A DNA stretch of 64,000 bases, taken from NCBI GenBank assembly GCA_902362375.1, contig CABIVS010000005.1, forward strand, positions 313,278-377,277, read 5' to 3'. The position numbers and the translations under genes are program-made. This document shows positions 1 through 8,680 of this stretch, piece by piece; position 1 is the stretch's first letter, and each line of letters begins with the position of its first letter. Source of the DNA: Bacteroidaceae bacterium (GTDB lineage: Bacteria; Bacteroidota; Bacteroidia; Bacteroidales; Bacteroidaceae). Below the pieces are notes generated by a model. It did no database searches. It was not told the origin of the DNA and saw only the letters and a list, made by a program, of their open reading frames with translations.

Positions 1-67
1 GAAACTAACCTATACCAATTGATATTTTATTTCCTGCAATAAAATGTAAATCTTAAGATTTTATTAA

Positions 68-107
68 ATTCTCCTTATATTATAAGGTAAGGAGAATCTT
101 TTTTTTT
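68..107 (+). terminator. Intrinsic terminator of a gene upstream of the window
   Basis: A perfect 10-bp inverted repeat (ATTCTCCTTA at 68-77 and TAAGGAGAAT at 88-97) is followed by a run of nine T at 99-107. This is a standard rho-independent terminator for a plus-strand transcript coming from outside the window. It directly abuts the -7 box of the topA promoter. Confidence 0.7.
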
Positions 108-114
108 ACTTTTG
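107..114 (+). promoter_or_regulatory. topA promoter -7 box
   Basis: TACTTTTG matches the Bacteroides -7 consensus TAnnTTTG. It lies 43 bp before the chosen topA ATG at 157. No clear -33 TTTG is visible, because that position falls inside the upstream terminator hairpin. Confidence 0.6.
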
Positions 115-156
115 TCCCCGAATATTGTGGTACAAGCCATTATAAAAGAAAGAATT

Positions 157-2502
157 ATGCAGAAAAACCTTGTCATTGTCGAGTCTCCGGCAAAAGCAAA
201 AACGATTGAAAAGTTTCTTGGGAAAGATTTTAAAGTCCTTTCTAGTTACGGACATATACGTGATCTGAAGAAAAAAGAATTCAGCATCGACGTAGAGAAG
301 AATTTTACACCCAGCTACGAAATTCCGGCAGACAAAAAGGCTCTGGTTAACACGCTGAAGACAGAAGCTAAAGACGCAGAAACCGTATGGCTCGCATCCG
401 ATGAGGACCGCGAAGGAGAAGCGATTGCCTGGCATCTTTATGAGGTCTTAAAACTAAAACCGGAAAACACAAAACGAATCGTATTTCATGAAATTACGAA
501 AAGCGCTATCTTAAAAGCGATTGAACAACCACGAGACATAGACCTCAATCTCGTAAATGCACAGCAAGCACGACGGATTCTGGACCGTATCGTAGGTTTC
601 GAACTCTCTCCCGTGCTTTGGAGAAAAGTGAAACCGGCACTTTCTGCCGGACGTGTTCAGTCAGTTGCTGTCCGCCTGATCGTTGAACGTGAACGTGAAA
701 TACATGCTTTCCAAACGGAAGCTGCTTATCGTATCACTGCCGTATTCCTCGTTCCGGATACGGACGGAAAACTGGTGGAAATGAAAGCTGAACTGGCTCG
801 CCGTATCAAAACAAAAGAAGAAGCAAAAGCTTTCCTCAACGCATGTCAGGGAGCAAGCTTTGCCATCGACGATATCACTACCCGCCCGGTCAAGAAAACA
901 CCTCCTGCTCCGTTCACAACATCTACGTTGCAACAGGAAGCCGCACGTAAACTGGGATATACCGTAGCGCAGACCATGATGCTCGCGCAACGCTTATACG
1001 AATCGGGATTCATCACTTATATGCGTACGGACTCTGTCAACCTCTCGGAATTTGCGACAGCAGGCAGTAAAGACGCTATCATTAAAATGATGGGCGACCG
1101 TTACGTACATCCCCGCCATTTCGAAACAAAGACTAAGGGTGCACAAGAAGCGCATGAGGCCATCCGTCCTACCTATATGGAAAACCAGTCCATTGAAGGA
1201 ACAGCACAGGAAAAGAAACTGTACGACTTGATATGGAAACGTACCATTGCCTCACAAATGGCAGATGCGGAACTGGAAAAAACAACTGCTACCATAACAA
1301 TAAGTGGCAGCAGCGATGTATTTACAGCCATCGGTGAAGTGATTAAGTTTGACGGATTCCTGCGTGTATACCGTGAATCTTATGACGATGACAACGAACA
1401 GGAAGATGAGAGCCACCTGCTTCCTCCTCTGAAAAAAGGCCAGAAGTTGGAACACGGCCCTATCACCGCAACAGAACGTTTCACCCAACGTCCTCCACGC
1501 TATACGGAAGCAAGTCTTGTACGCAAGTTGGAAGAACTGGGTATCGGACGTCCGTCTACGTATGCACCTACTATCTCTACCATCCAGCAACGCGAATATG
1601 TGGAAAAAGGTAATAAAGACGGGGAAGAACGGCAGTTTAATGTCATGACATTGAAAGATCGTCAGATTAAGGATGAAAACCATACTGAAATTACCGGTGC
1701 AGAAAAGGCGAAGTTATTCCCGACAGACACCGGCACTGTGGTAAATGATTTCCTTACCGAATATTTCCCGGACATTCTGGATTTCAACTTTACCGCCAGC
1801 GTAGAAAAGGAATTTGACGAGATTGCAGAAGGAGAAGTGAAATGGACTTCTATCATGAAGAATTTCTATGATAAGTTCCATCCGTCTGTAGAAAACACAT
1901 TGGCTATCAAGACGGAACATAAAGTAGGCGAACGTATTCTGGGAGAAGAACCGGGAACAGGTAAGACTGTTTCTGTTAAGATTGGTCGCTTCGGTCCTGT
2001 TGTACAGATTGGTACTGTAGAAGATGAAGAAAAACCACGCTTTGCACAAATGAAAAAAGGTCAATCCATGGAAACCATCACTTTGGAAGATGCACTGGAA
2101 TTATTCAAATTACCTCGTACACTGGGCGAATATGAAGGAAAATCAGTCAGTGTAGGCGTAGGCCGTTTCGGTCCGTATGTCCTGCATAATAAGGTATATG
2201 TATCGCTCCCGAAAACACTTGACCCGATGGAAATTACTTTGGAAGAGGCAGAACAGTTGATTCTGGAGAAACGCCAGAAGGAAGCGGAACGCCACATCAA
2301 GACGTTTGAAGAGGAGCCGGAACTTGAGATTCTGAATGGACGTTACGGACCTTATATTACCTATAAGGGTTCCAATTATAAAATACCTAAAGATATCGTC
2401 CCGCAGGATTTGAGTTTGGCTAGCTGTTTGGAACTCATCAAATTGCAAGATGAAAAAGGACCAGCGACCACAAAAAAAGGACGATTCGCAAAAAAGAAAT
2501 AA
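157..2502 (+). CDS. topA: DNA topoisomerase I (type IA)
   Basis: Relaxes negatively supercoiled DNA by single-strand cleavage through a 5'-phosphotyrosine. The 781-aa protein opens with the TOPRIM motif region (NLVIVESPAKAKTIEKFLG). The active-site tyrosine is Tyr288 in GFITYMRTDSV. The C-terminal part carries repeated GRFGPYV-like units (topoisomerase C-terminal repeats) and ends in a Lys-rich tail, with no four-Cys zinc fingers visible. A longer frame opens at a TTG at 112, but that codon lies inside the promoter -7 box. The ATG at 157 begins exactly at the conserved N-terminus, so I chose it. Monocistronic by appearance. Confidence 0.97.
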   Translation: MQKNLVIVESPAKAKTIEKFLGKDFKVLSSYGHIRDLKKKEFSIDVEKNFTPSYEIPADKKALVNTLKTEAKDAETVWLASDEDREGEAIAWHLYEVLKLKPENTKRIVFHEITKSAILKAIEQPRDIDLNLVNAQQARRILDRIVGFELSPVLWRKVKPALSAGRVQSVAVRLIVEREREIHAFQTEAAYRITAVFLVPDTDGKLVEMKAELARRIKTKEEAKAFLNACQGASFAIDDITTRPVKKTPPAPFTTSTLQQEAARKLGYTVAQTMMLAQRLYESGFITYMRTDSVNLSEFATAGSKDAIIKMMGDRYVHPRHFETKTKGAQEAHEAIRPTYMENQSIEGTAQEKKLYDLIWKRTIASQMADAELEKTTATITISGSSDVFTAIGEVIKFDGFLRVYRESYDDDNEQEDESHLLPPLKKGQKLEHGPITATERFTQRPPRYTEASLVRKLEELGIGRPSTYAPTISTIQQREYVEKGNKDGEERQFNVMTLKDRQIKDENHTEITGAEKAKLFPTDTGTVVNDFLTEYFPDILDFNFTASVEKEFDEIAEGEVKWTSIMKNFYDKFHPSVENTLAIKTEHKVGERILGEEPGTGKTVSVKIGRFGPVVQIGTVEDEEKPRFAQMKKGQSMETITLEDALELFKLPRTLGEYEGKSVSVGVGRFGPYVLHNKVYVSLPKTLDPMEITLEEAEQLILEKRQKEAERHIKTFEEEPELEILNGRYGPYITYKGSNYKIPKDIVPQDLSLASCLELIKLQDEKGPATTKKGRFAKKK

Positions 2503-2541
2503 AAAAAAACAGAAAAAGAGCAAATTATATAATTAAATGTA

Positions 2542-2549
2542 TATATTTG
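2542..2549 (+). promoter_or_regulatory. Promoter -7 box of the LruC lipoprotein gene
   Basis: TATATTTG is an exact TAnnTTTG match 28 bp upstream of the ATG at 2577. It implies a leader of only about 20 nt. No convincing -33 box is visible. Confidence 0.55.
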
Positions 2550-2576
2550 CTCTTTATCTATTTAATACACAAACTT

Positions 2577-4604
2577 ATGAAGCAAACAAATTTAAAGTAT
2601 TTAATGATAGGAGCACTTATCATATCTTCCATCAGTTGCATGGACAAAGAGCGTGACTTATCCTGGGAGAGAAGACATATGCCAAAAGAAGCATACTTCG
2701 ACTTCAACATGACCCAAGCTGTTGCTTTGGATATTGATTATTGTTTTAAAAGCGAAAATTATCGTGTCCTTTTTGATGTTTACGATCAAGATCCCATTGA
2801 ATACTCAACTGACGGCACCGCGTCCAAAAAAGACATAGAGCCTATCTACCGCGCAGTTACAGATGAAGATGGCAAATTCAGCGGGGAGATGAATAATATC
2901 TCGGCGGACATCTCGGAAGTATGGTTATCATCGGATTATTTAGCTACCGTATCTCCTCTTAAACTAACGATTGACGAGAGTCATCGGCTTTTATTTAATC
3001 AAGATGCATATATCGCTGCCTTACGTTCACAAACGGCATCAAAAACCAGAGGAGTAACCACGAACCAACATACCTATCTAAAAGAATGGAATGTTCTTCC
3101 CGATGCAGACTGGGATGACAGAGGAAGACCAACCAACCTGGAACCTAAAATAAATATACCGCCGGCAGACGTACTATACAACATCAAGTATGTTTTCCGA
3201 AAGGTTACAGTCAAAGATGAAAACGGTAAAAACAAGGTTATGAACATCAGTCAGAATTATCCGGAGTTTTTTGATGGTACCATTAAAATGACTTCAGATA
3301 TTCCAATTGTTAACCCGACCGAAGTGAGCCTCGTATTTATAACCAGCTCTGCTGCATGGTACAATACAGTTGGATATTATACCTATCCGACCGATAATCC
3401 GCCCCAGAGCGCAAGTGATATAAAACAAATAATCGCATTTCCAAACACCTCTCCTATTTACAAGACTTTAGGAGCAGGAGCATTAGTGTGTGGCGAAGAA
3501 ATAAAACTCAAATATTGGAATGAAGCTACACAAGAATACGAGGACAAATTTCCCGCCGGAGTCACAATTGGCTGGTGCCTGCAAGGTATGGGATTCAAGA
3601 GCAAACTCACCTCAGAAACAGATAAAGACAAAGTGGGTGATATTATAAAAGGTATGGGAGCACGCTACTCCACCAGGAATCTAAACACGAATAATACACA
3701 AAGAACCGTATCTCTCCGTGATTCCAAGTCCGGGCAGATTGTAGCGGTAGGATTTGAAGATAATACTGACTTTGATTATGCAGATGCCATATTCTATATT
3801 CATACGTCAGAAAAGAATGCGATTGACCCGACATTGCCTTCACTGCCTGAGGACCCCGAAGCAATCCCCGAGCAATATAAAATTTCTTATTCCGGCACAC
3901 TGGCTTTTGAAGATTTATGGCCTAAGTTAGGTGATTACGATATGAATGACGTAATGGTAAAGTACACCAGTACCATGACCCGAAACGCTCTCGACAATCG
4001 CATTTACGAAATAGAAGACAAGTTTATCTTACAGCACTGTGGAGGTTATCTGCAAAACGGATTTGGATATCAATTCCACAAGCTCTCAAACAGCAATGTC
4101 AAGAGTGTAAAAATAACGGGGCCTGATGCCAATGGTTTATCAAGTTCTATATACATGGAAGGAAAAGAAACAGAGCCTGGACAGTCTCACCCAACCATTT
4201 TGTTGTATGACGACATGACCAAATTCAAAAACGTCACTGATGAATCAAAGAAAGAATATACTGTAACCATCACGCTTGATGGAGCCAGTGAGAAAGATGT
4301 GGTACCTCCTTACAATCCGTTTATCTTCATCAGTTCCAATGAGGGTAGAGGCAAAGAATTACATCTGATAAATTACCCCCCGACTGACAAAGCCGACTTA
4401 TCAATACTGGGAACCGGAAAAGACATCTACAGACCGGAAGAAGGGATGTATTATGTTTCAGCAGACTTGATGCCGTTTGCTATCAATATGCCGGTAAGTA
4501 ATCTCCCGGTTCCGGAGGAAGGGAAACGAATCGATCAATCATATCCTAAGTTCGCAGGATGGGTATCATCGAATGGGAAACAAAATAAAGATTGGTACAA
4601 ATAA
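2577..4604 (+). CDS. LruC-domain (DUF4842-type) surface lipoprotein
   Basis: The 675-aa product begins with a lipoprotein signal (hydrophobic stretch, then lipobox ISSISC, acyl Cys about residue 21). The middle is unassigned beta-rich sequence. The C-terminal third contains the LruC signature (LAFEDLWPKLGDYDMNDVMV), an Asp-rich motif typical of calcium-binding, surface-exposed Bacteroidetes lipoproteins of unknown function. A longer frame would start at 2547 but would overlap the -7 box, so the ATG at 2577 is preferred. It stands alone between topA and the convergent argS. The family assignment is firm, but function is unknown. Confidence 0.8.
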   Translation: MKQTNLKYLMIGALIISSISCMDKERDLSWERRHMPKEAYFDFNMTQAVALDIDYCFKSENYRVLFDVYDQDPIEYSTDGTASKKDIEPIYRAVTDEDGKFSGEMNNISADISEVWLSSDYLATVSPLKLTIDESHRLLFNQDAYIAALRSQTASKTRGVTTNQHTYLKEWNVLPDADWDDRGRPTNLEPKINIPPADVLYNIKYVFRKVTVKDENGKNKVMNISQNYPEFFDGTIKMTSDIPIVNPTEVSLVFITSSAAWYNTVGYYTYPTDNPPQSASDIKQIIAFPNTSPIYKTLGAGALVCGEEIKLKYWNEATQEYEDKFPAGVTIGWCLQGMGFKSKLTSETDKDKVGDIIKGMGARYSTRNLNTNNTQRTVSLRDSKSGQIVAVGFEDNTDFDYADAIFYIHTSEKNAIDPTLPSLPEDPEAIPEQYKISYSGTLAFEDLWPKLGDYDMNDVMVKYTSTMTRNALDNRIYEIEDKFILQHCGGYLQNGFGYQFHKLSNSNVKSVKITGPDANGLSSSIYMEGKETEPGQSHPTILLYDDMTKFKNVTDESKKEYTVTITLDGASEKDVVPPYNPFIFISSNEGRGKELHLINYPPTDKADLSILGTGKDIYRPEEGMYYVSADLMPFAINMPVSNLPVPEEGKRIDQSYPKFAGWVSSNGKQNKDWYK

Positions 4605-4661
4605 AGATTAATACGATTTAAATAAGAGCAGGCCGGATATTGGATGGGGAGAATAAAACAT

Positions 4662-4693
4662 GCGGGGTTCCTTTTATATAAAAGAAACCCCGC
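4662..4693. terminator. Bidirectional terminator between the LruC gene and argS
   Basis: GCGGGGTTCC and GAAACCCCGC form the arms of a hairpin with an AT-rich centre (TTTTATATAAAA), placed between two convergent genes. T-rich sequence follows on the argS (minus) side, so it probably ends both transcripts. Confidence 0.7.
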
Positions 4694-4720
4694 AAAAGTA
4701 TATTTTATTCAGAGAAAGTC

Positions 4721-6538
4721 TTACATTCTGGAAGGAACCTCGATACCCAGTAAATTCATTCCTAAGCGAATGACTTTAGCCACATTAGCAGACAGAGCGA
4801 TACGGAATACTTTCACCGCTTCATTCTCTTCGCGCAGAATACTATAGTCATGATAGAACTGATTGTATTCTTTCACCAAGTCATAAGTATAATTGGCAAT
4901 AATAGACGGGCTGTAATCTTCACCGGCTTGTTTTACAACAGCAGCAAAGTCGGCAACCATCTGAATCAACCCTTCTTCCTTCTCACTCAATTCAATACCA
5001 GCCGGAATCTGTTCAGGAATTGTGATACCTGATTCGGCAGCTTTCCGAAGTACAGACTGGATACGTGCGTAGGTGTATTGGATAAACGGACCTGTATTAC
5101 CGTTGAAGTCGATAGATTCTTTCGGATTGAATGTCATATTCTTACGGGCATCGACTTTCAGAATGAAATATTTCAATGCTCCCAGCCCCACAATACGGGC
5201 AATATCATCAGCTTCTTCCTGTGTCAAACCATCCAGTTTTCCAAGTTCTTGTGAAGTTTCTTTAGCAGTGGCAATCATTTCCTCCATCAAGTCGTCAGCA
5301 TCAACTACCGTACCCTCACGGGATTTCATCTTACCTTCCGGCAGTTCCACCATTCCGTAAGAGAAGTGTACCAGACTCTTACCCCATTCGAAACCAAGTT
5401 TATCGAGCAAGATAGAAAGCACCTGGAAGTGATAGTTCTGTTCGTTACCTACTACATAAATCATCTTATTAATCGGGTAATCGGCAAAACGAAGTTTAGC
5501 CGTACCGATATCCTGTGTCATATAAACAGAAGTACCGTCACCACGGAGAAGGAGTTTATGATCCAGTCCTTCGGCAGTCAGGTCGGCCCATACGGAACCG
5601 TCTTCTTTCTTGTAAAAGAAACCTTTTTCCAGACCTTCCATAACCTTTTCTTTTCCTTCGAGGTAAGTATTGGATTCATAATAGATCTTATCGAAGCTGA
5701 CACCCATCTTCTTGTAGGTTTCGTCGAATCCGGCATATACCCAATTGTTCATCATTTCCCACAATCCGCGTACTTCCGGATCACCGGCTTCCCACTTCAC
5801 CAGCATTTCGCGGGCTTCCTGCATCAACGGAGATTCAGCTTCAGCCTTTGCCTTCGCCTCATCATCACTCATTCCCTGCGCTGTAAATTTAACCATCAGC
5901 TCCTTTACTTCCGCTTTATAATGCTTATCGAAAGATACATAATAATCGCCTACCAGATGGTCCCCCTTCTTACCCGAAGTTTCAGGAGTTTCACCGTTTC
6001 CGTATTTCTTCCATGCCAGCATGGACTTACAGATGTGGATACCACGGTCGTTTACAATATTTGTTTTGACTACCTTATTGCCGTTTGCCGCTACAATGTT
6101 AGCCAATGCGTTGCCTAAAAGGTTATTACGCACGTGTCCCAAGTGAAGCGGTTTGTTTGTATTCGGAGAAGAATACTCAATCATCACCAATGGAGAAGCG
6201 TCAGTAACCTGCACCAAGCCGTACTGTTCATCTGCCTGGATTTCGTTCAGCAACTCAATCCATGTAGCCGATGCAATAGTCAGGTTCAAGAAGCCTTTTA
6301 TCACATTAAACGCTGCTACAGCCGGATCGTTTACCTTCAGATATTCACCAATTTCCTGTGCCGTTTGTTCCGGTCCTTTTTTTGACATCTTCAGGAAAGG
6401 AAATACCACCAACGTCAAATGTCCTTCAAATTCTTTCTTCGTTTTCTGCAACTGCACCATCTTTTCAGGGACTTCCTGACCGTAAAGTGCTTTGAGTCCG
6501 CTGATAACGGACGCTACAAGTTTATCTTCTATCTTCAT
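4721..6538 (-). CDS. argS: Arginyl-tRNA synthetase
   Basis: Class I aminoacyl-tRNA synthetase charging tRNA-Arg with arginine, cytoplasmic; 605 aa, the usual length. Visible parts are the N-terminal additional domain (about 1-110), the HIGH-type signature HLGHVRNN after SSPNTNKPL, the KMSKS-equivalent loop KMKSREGTVV, and the C-terminal DALR anticodon-binding domain ending MNLLGIEVPSRM. The open frame extends 24 nt further upstream, but the ATG at 6538 sits just after a promoter and gives the conserved N-terminus MKIEDKL. It is downstream of and separately terminated from the HU gene. Confidence 0.96.
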   Translation of the reverse strand: MKIEDKLVASVISGLKALYGQEVPEKMVQLQKTKKEFEGHLTLVVFPFLKMSKKGPEQTAQEIGEYLKVNDPAVAAFNVIKGFLNLTIASATWIELLNEIQADEQYGLVQVTDASPLVMIEYSSPNTNKPLHLGHVRNNLLGNALANIVAANGNKVVKTNIVNDRGIHICKSMLAWKKYGNGETPETSGKKGDHLVGDYYVSFDKHYKAEVKELMVKFTAQGMSDDEAKAKAEAESPLMQEAREMLVKWEAGDPEVRGLWEMMNNWVYAGFDETYKKMGVSFDKIYYESNTYLEGKEKVMEGLEKGFFYKKEDGSVWADLTAEGLDHKLLLRGDGTSVYMTQDIGTAKLRFADYPINKMIYVVGNEQNYHFQVLSILLDKLGFEWGKSLVHFSYGMVELPEGKMKSREGTVVDADDLMEEMIATAKETSQELGKLDGLTQEEADDIARIVGLGALKYFILKVDARKNMTFNPKESIDFNGNTGPFIQYTYARIQSVLRKAAESGITIPEQIPAGIELSEKEEGLIQMVADFAAVVKQAGEDYSPSIIANYTYDLVKEYNQFYHDYSILREENEAVKVFRIALSANVAKVIRLGMNLLGIEVPSRM

Positions 6539-6559
6539 AATCAAGTTATTTCTTGCGCG

Positions 6560-6567
6560 CAAAGATA
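6560..6567 (-). promoter_or_regulatory. argS promoter -7 box
   Basis: Read on the minus strand this is TATCTTTG, an exact TAnnTTTG match, 22 bp upstream of the argS ATG. It is fused to the T-tract of the preceding HU terminator, so one gene's terminator ends where the next promoter begins. Confidence 0.65.
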
Positions 6568-6594
6568 CAAAAAAAGGAGACGCATCACGTCTCC
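6568..6594 (-). terminator. Intrinsic terminator of the HU gene
   Basis: On the minus strand the perfect 7-bp stem GGAGACG / CGTCTCC with loop TGATG is followed by seven T. It sits between the HU stop codon and the argS promoter. Confidence 0.8.
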
Positions 6595-6621
6595 TCTCTT
6601 AATTTCTTTCAACTATCTATC

Positions 6622-6894
6622 TTATTCAACAGCTGCAGATAATTCAGCACCAGCTTTAAATTTAGCTACTTTCTTAGCAGGAATAGTAATAGTTGCCTTT
6701 GTAGAAGGGTTAATACCAGTTCTTTCAGCTCTTTCGCTTACTGAGAAAGTACCAAAACCTACGAGAGATACTTTGTCACCAGCTTTCATAGCGTTAGTAA
6801 CTGAAGTGATGAAAGCATCAAGTGCTTTTTTTGCATCGGCTTTGCTCATTTGAGCTTCGGCAGCCATTGCACTAATAAGATCAGACTTATTCAT
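6622..6894 (-). CDS. HU-family histone-like DNA-binding protein
   Basis: The 90-aa protein has typical HU architecture: an N-terminal helical dimerisation half ([20 protein letters not shown]) and a C-terminal beta-arm half ([20 protein letters not shown], then [13 protein letters not shown]). HU dimers bind and bend DNA and help compact the nucleoid. Length and the GFGTF and NP (arm tip) motifs are canonical. It has its own promoter (-33 at 6988-6991, -7 at 6961-6968) and its own terminator, so it is a single-gene unit. Confidence 0.95.
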   Translation of the reverse strand: MNKSDLISAMAAEAQMSKADAKKALDAFITSVTNAMKAGDKVSLVGFGTFSVSERAERTGINPSTKATITIPAKKVAKFKAGAELSAAVE

Positions 6895-6960
6895 AATACG
6901 TAAAATGATTAATTAATATATATGTTACACAAAAGATTATCCCACAATGGATTGATTTCA

Positions 6961-6991
6961 CAAATATAGCCGAACAAAACAACATATCAAA
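6961..6991 (-). promoter_or_regulatory. HU gene promoter (-33 and -7)
   Basis: On the minus strand, TTTG (6988-6991) is followed by exactly 19 bp and then TATATTTG (6961-6968), a textbook Bacteroides primary-sigma promoter. The leader to the HU ATG is about 60 nt. Confidence 0.85.
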
Positions 6992-7074
6992 TAAAAACAT
7001 AAAAAAAACGCAGCAAATTATTGAAAAAGAGCTAATAGGAAGCATTTTTCATGCTTTAAAACAGAATTTATTCG

Positions 7075-7082
7075 TACTTTTG
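7075..7082 (+). promoter_or_regulatory. Promoter -7 box of the rhomboid operon
   Basis: TACTTTTG is an exact TAnnTTTG match 31 bp before the first rhomboid ATG. It shows that the longer frame opening at 7080 is not translated. The -33 region is weak (TTTA-like). Confidence 0.6.
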
Positions 7083-7112
7083 CGTCTATTATCTAAATAT
7101 TCAGAAATTAAA

Positions 7113-7790
7113 ATGATGCCAACTGTAACTAAAAACCTGATAATTATCAATGTACTAGTATTTTTCGGAACAATCGTAGCCCAACGTTACGGTCTGGATT
7201 TAACGAATTATCTGGGATTACATTTTTTCCTTGCAAGTGACTTTAATCCGGCGCAGCTAATCACTTATATGTTCATGCACGGCGGATTCAGCCACATTTT
7301 CTTTAATATGTTTGCCGTTTTTATGTTCGGACCGATTCTCGAACAAACCTGGGGCCCCAAACGTTTCCTCTTCTACTATATTCTATGCGGTATCGGTGCG
7401 GGACTTATTCAAGAAGGAGTACAGTATATTCAATATGTAACGGAACTTAGTCACTACGCACAAGTGAATATAGGTACAGGCGTTATCCCAATGGAAGAGT
7501 ATCTGAACATGATGACTACCGTAGGTGCTTCGGGAGCCGTTTACGCCATATTGCTGGCATTCGGTATGTTATTTCCCAATAACCGGTTGTTTATCTTCCC
7601 GCTGCCTTTTCCTATCAAAGCGAAGTTCTTCGTTATAGGATATGCCGCAATTGAATTATGGTCAGGACTTGCCAATAGCGCCGGAGACAATGTCGCTCAC
7701 TTTGCACATTTGGGAGGAATGCTGTTCGGATTGATCCTGATTTTGTACTGGAGAAAAAAAAGCAATAACAATGGGACATATTATAGCTGA
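7113..7790 (+). CDS. Rhomboid-family intramembrane serine protease (first copy)
   Basis: Cleaves transmembrane segments within the lipid bilayer; substrate unknown. The 225-aa protein has about six hydrophobic segments. The GxSG motif (TVGASGAVYAI) gives nucleophile Ser140, and the catalytic His is His199 in HFAHLGGML. The substrate-gate region (YMFMHGGFSHIFFNM) is typical. Two adjacent ATGs (7113, 7116) are possible starts. The stop overlaps the next gene's start by 20 bp, so the two rhomboids are translationally coupled. First gene of an apparent four-gene operon. Confidence 0.88.
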   Translation: MMPTVTKNLIIINVLVFFGTIVAQRYGLDLTNYLGLHFFLASDFNPAQLITYMFMHGGFSHIFFNMFAVFMFGPILEQTWGPKRFLFYYILCGIGAGLIQEGVQYIQYVTELSHYAQVNIGTGVIPMEEYLNMMTTVGASGAVYAILLAFGMLFPNNRLFIFPLPFPIKAKFFVIGYAAIELWSGLANSAGDNVAHFAHLGGMLFGLILILYWRKKSNNNGTYYS

Positions 7791-8676
7791 TTTAAAGGAG
7801 ACATTCAGAAGAGGAAATATTTTTATCCAACTGATTTATATCAACGTAGGCATCTTTGTAATCGGCACGTTGATCAACGTTTTCTTGCGACTGTTTGAAG
7901 TAAGCGCCCCCGATATATTCGGTATATTTGCCCTGCCGGCATCCTTTATCGGATTTATTCATCAGCCGTGGTCGTTATTTACTTATATGTTTATGCATGC
8001 CGGCATCCTGCATATTCTATTCAACATGCTTTGGCTGTATTGGTTCGGAAGTTTGTTTCTCTACTTTTTCTCGGCAAAACATTTAAGAGGTTTATACGTA
8101 CTGGGAGGTATTTGTGGAGGGTTGCTGTATATGGTTGCCTACAATGTATTTCCTTTATTCAGCTCGCAAGTAGCGGGGGCAACATTAGTAGGAGCATCGG
8201 CCTCCGTGTTAGCCATCGTAGCTGCCACAGCTTATCGTGAGCCTAATTACAGGGTACAACTTTTTCTTTTCGGTGCCATCCGTCTCAAATACCTGGCACT
8301 GATCGTTATCGGAATTGATGTATTGTCCATTACCTCAAGCAATGCCGGAGGACATATCGCCCACTTAGGCGGTGCCCTTGCAGGACTTTGGTTTGCCGCC
8401 AGCCTAAGCAAAGGAACTGATTTAACTTCCTGGATCAACTGGATTCTGGATGGTTTCATCTCCCTGTTTCAGAAAAAAACATGGAAACGGAAACCGAAAA
8501 TGAAAGTACACTATGGCAACAGTGCTACCGGTCGTGAGAAGGATTATGATTACAACGCTCAAAAGAAAGCACAGTCTGATGAAGTAGACCGTATCCTGGA
8601 AAAACTAAAAAAATCCGGCTACGACAGTCTGACAACAGAAGAAAAGAAAAGCTTGTTCGACGCAAGCAAAAGATAA
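7771..8676 (+). CDS. Rhomboid-family intramembrane serine protease (second copy, C-terminal extension)
   Basis: A second rhomboid of 301 aa, starting inside the end of the first. The membrane domain carries nucleophile Ser143 in VGASASVLAI (GxSA rather than GxSG) and catalytic His198 in HIAHLGGALAG. Beyond about residue 225 there is a hydrophilic, Lys-rich tail, predicted cytoplasmic, ending in a short helical motif (LKKSGYDSLTTEEKKSLF) seen in Bacteroidetes rhomboids. Both copies keep the Ser-His dyad, so both may be active. Only 4 bp separate it from the next gene. Confidence 0.88.
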   Translation: MGHIIADLKETFRRGNIFIQLIYINVGIFVIGTLINVFLRLFEVSAPDIFGIFALPASFIGFIHQPWSLFTYMFMHAGILHILFNMLWLYWFGSLFLYFFSAKHLRGLYVLGGICGGLLYMVAYNVFPLFSSQVAGATLVGASASVLAIVAATAYREPNYRVQLFLFGAIRLKYLALIVIGIDVLSITSSNAGGHIAHLGGALAGLWFAASLSKGTDLTSWINWILDGFISLFQKKTWKRKPKMKVHYGNSATGREKDYDYNAQKKAQSDEVDRILEKLKKSGYDSLTTEEKKSLFDASKR

Positions 8677-8680
8677 AAGA

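Noticed and set aside
5366..6118. Plus-strand frame of 250 codons inside argS
   Set aside because: It is the reverse complement of a highly conserved synthetase, has no promoter or recognisable domain, and reads as a shadow frame.
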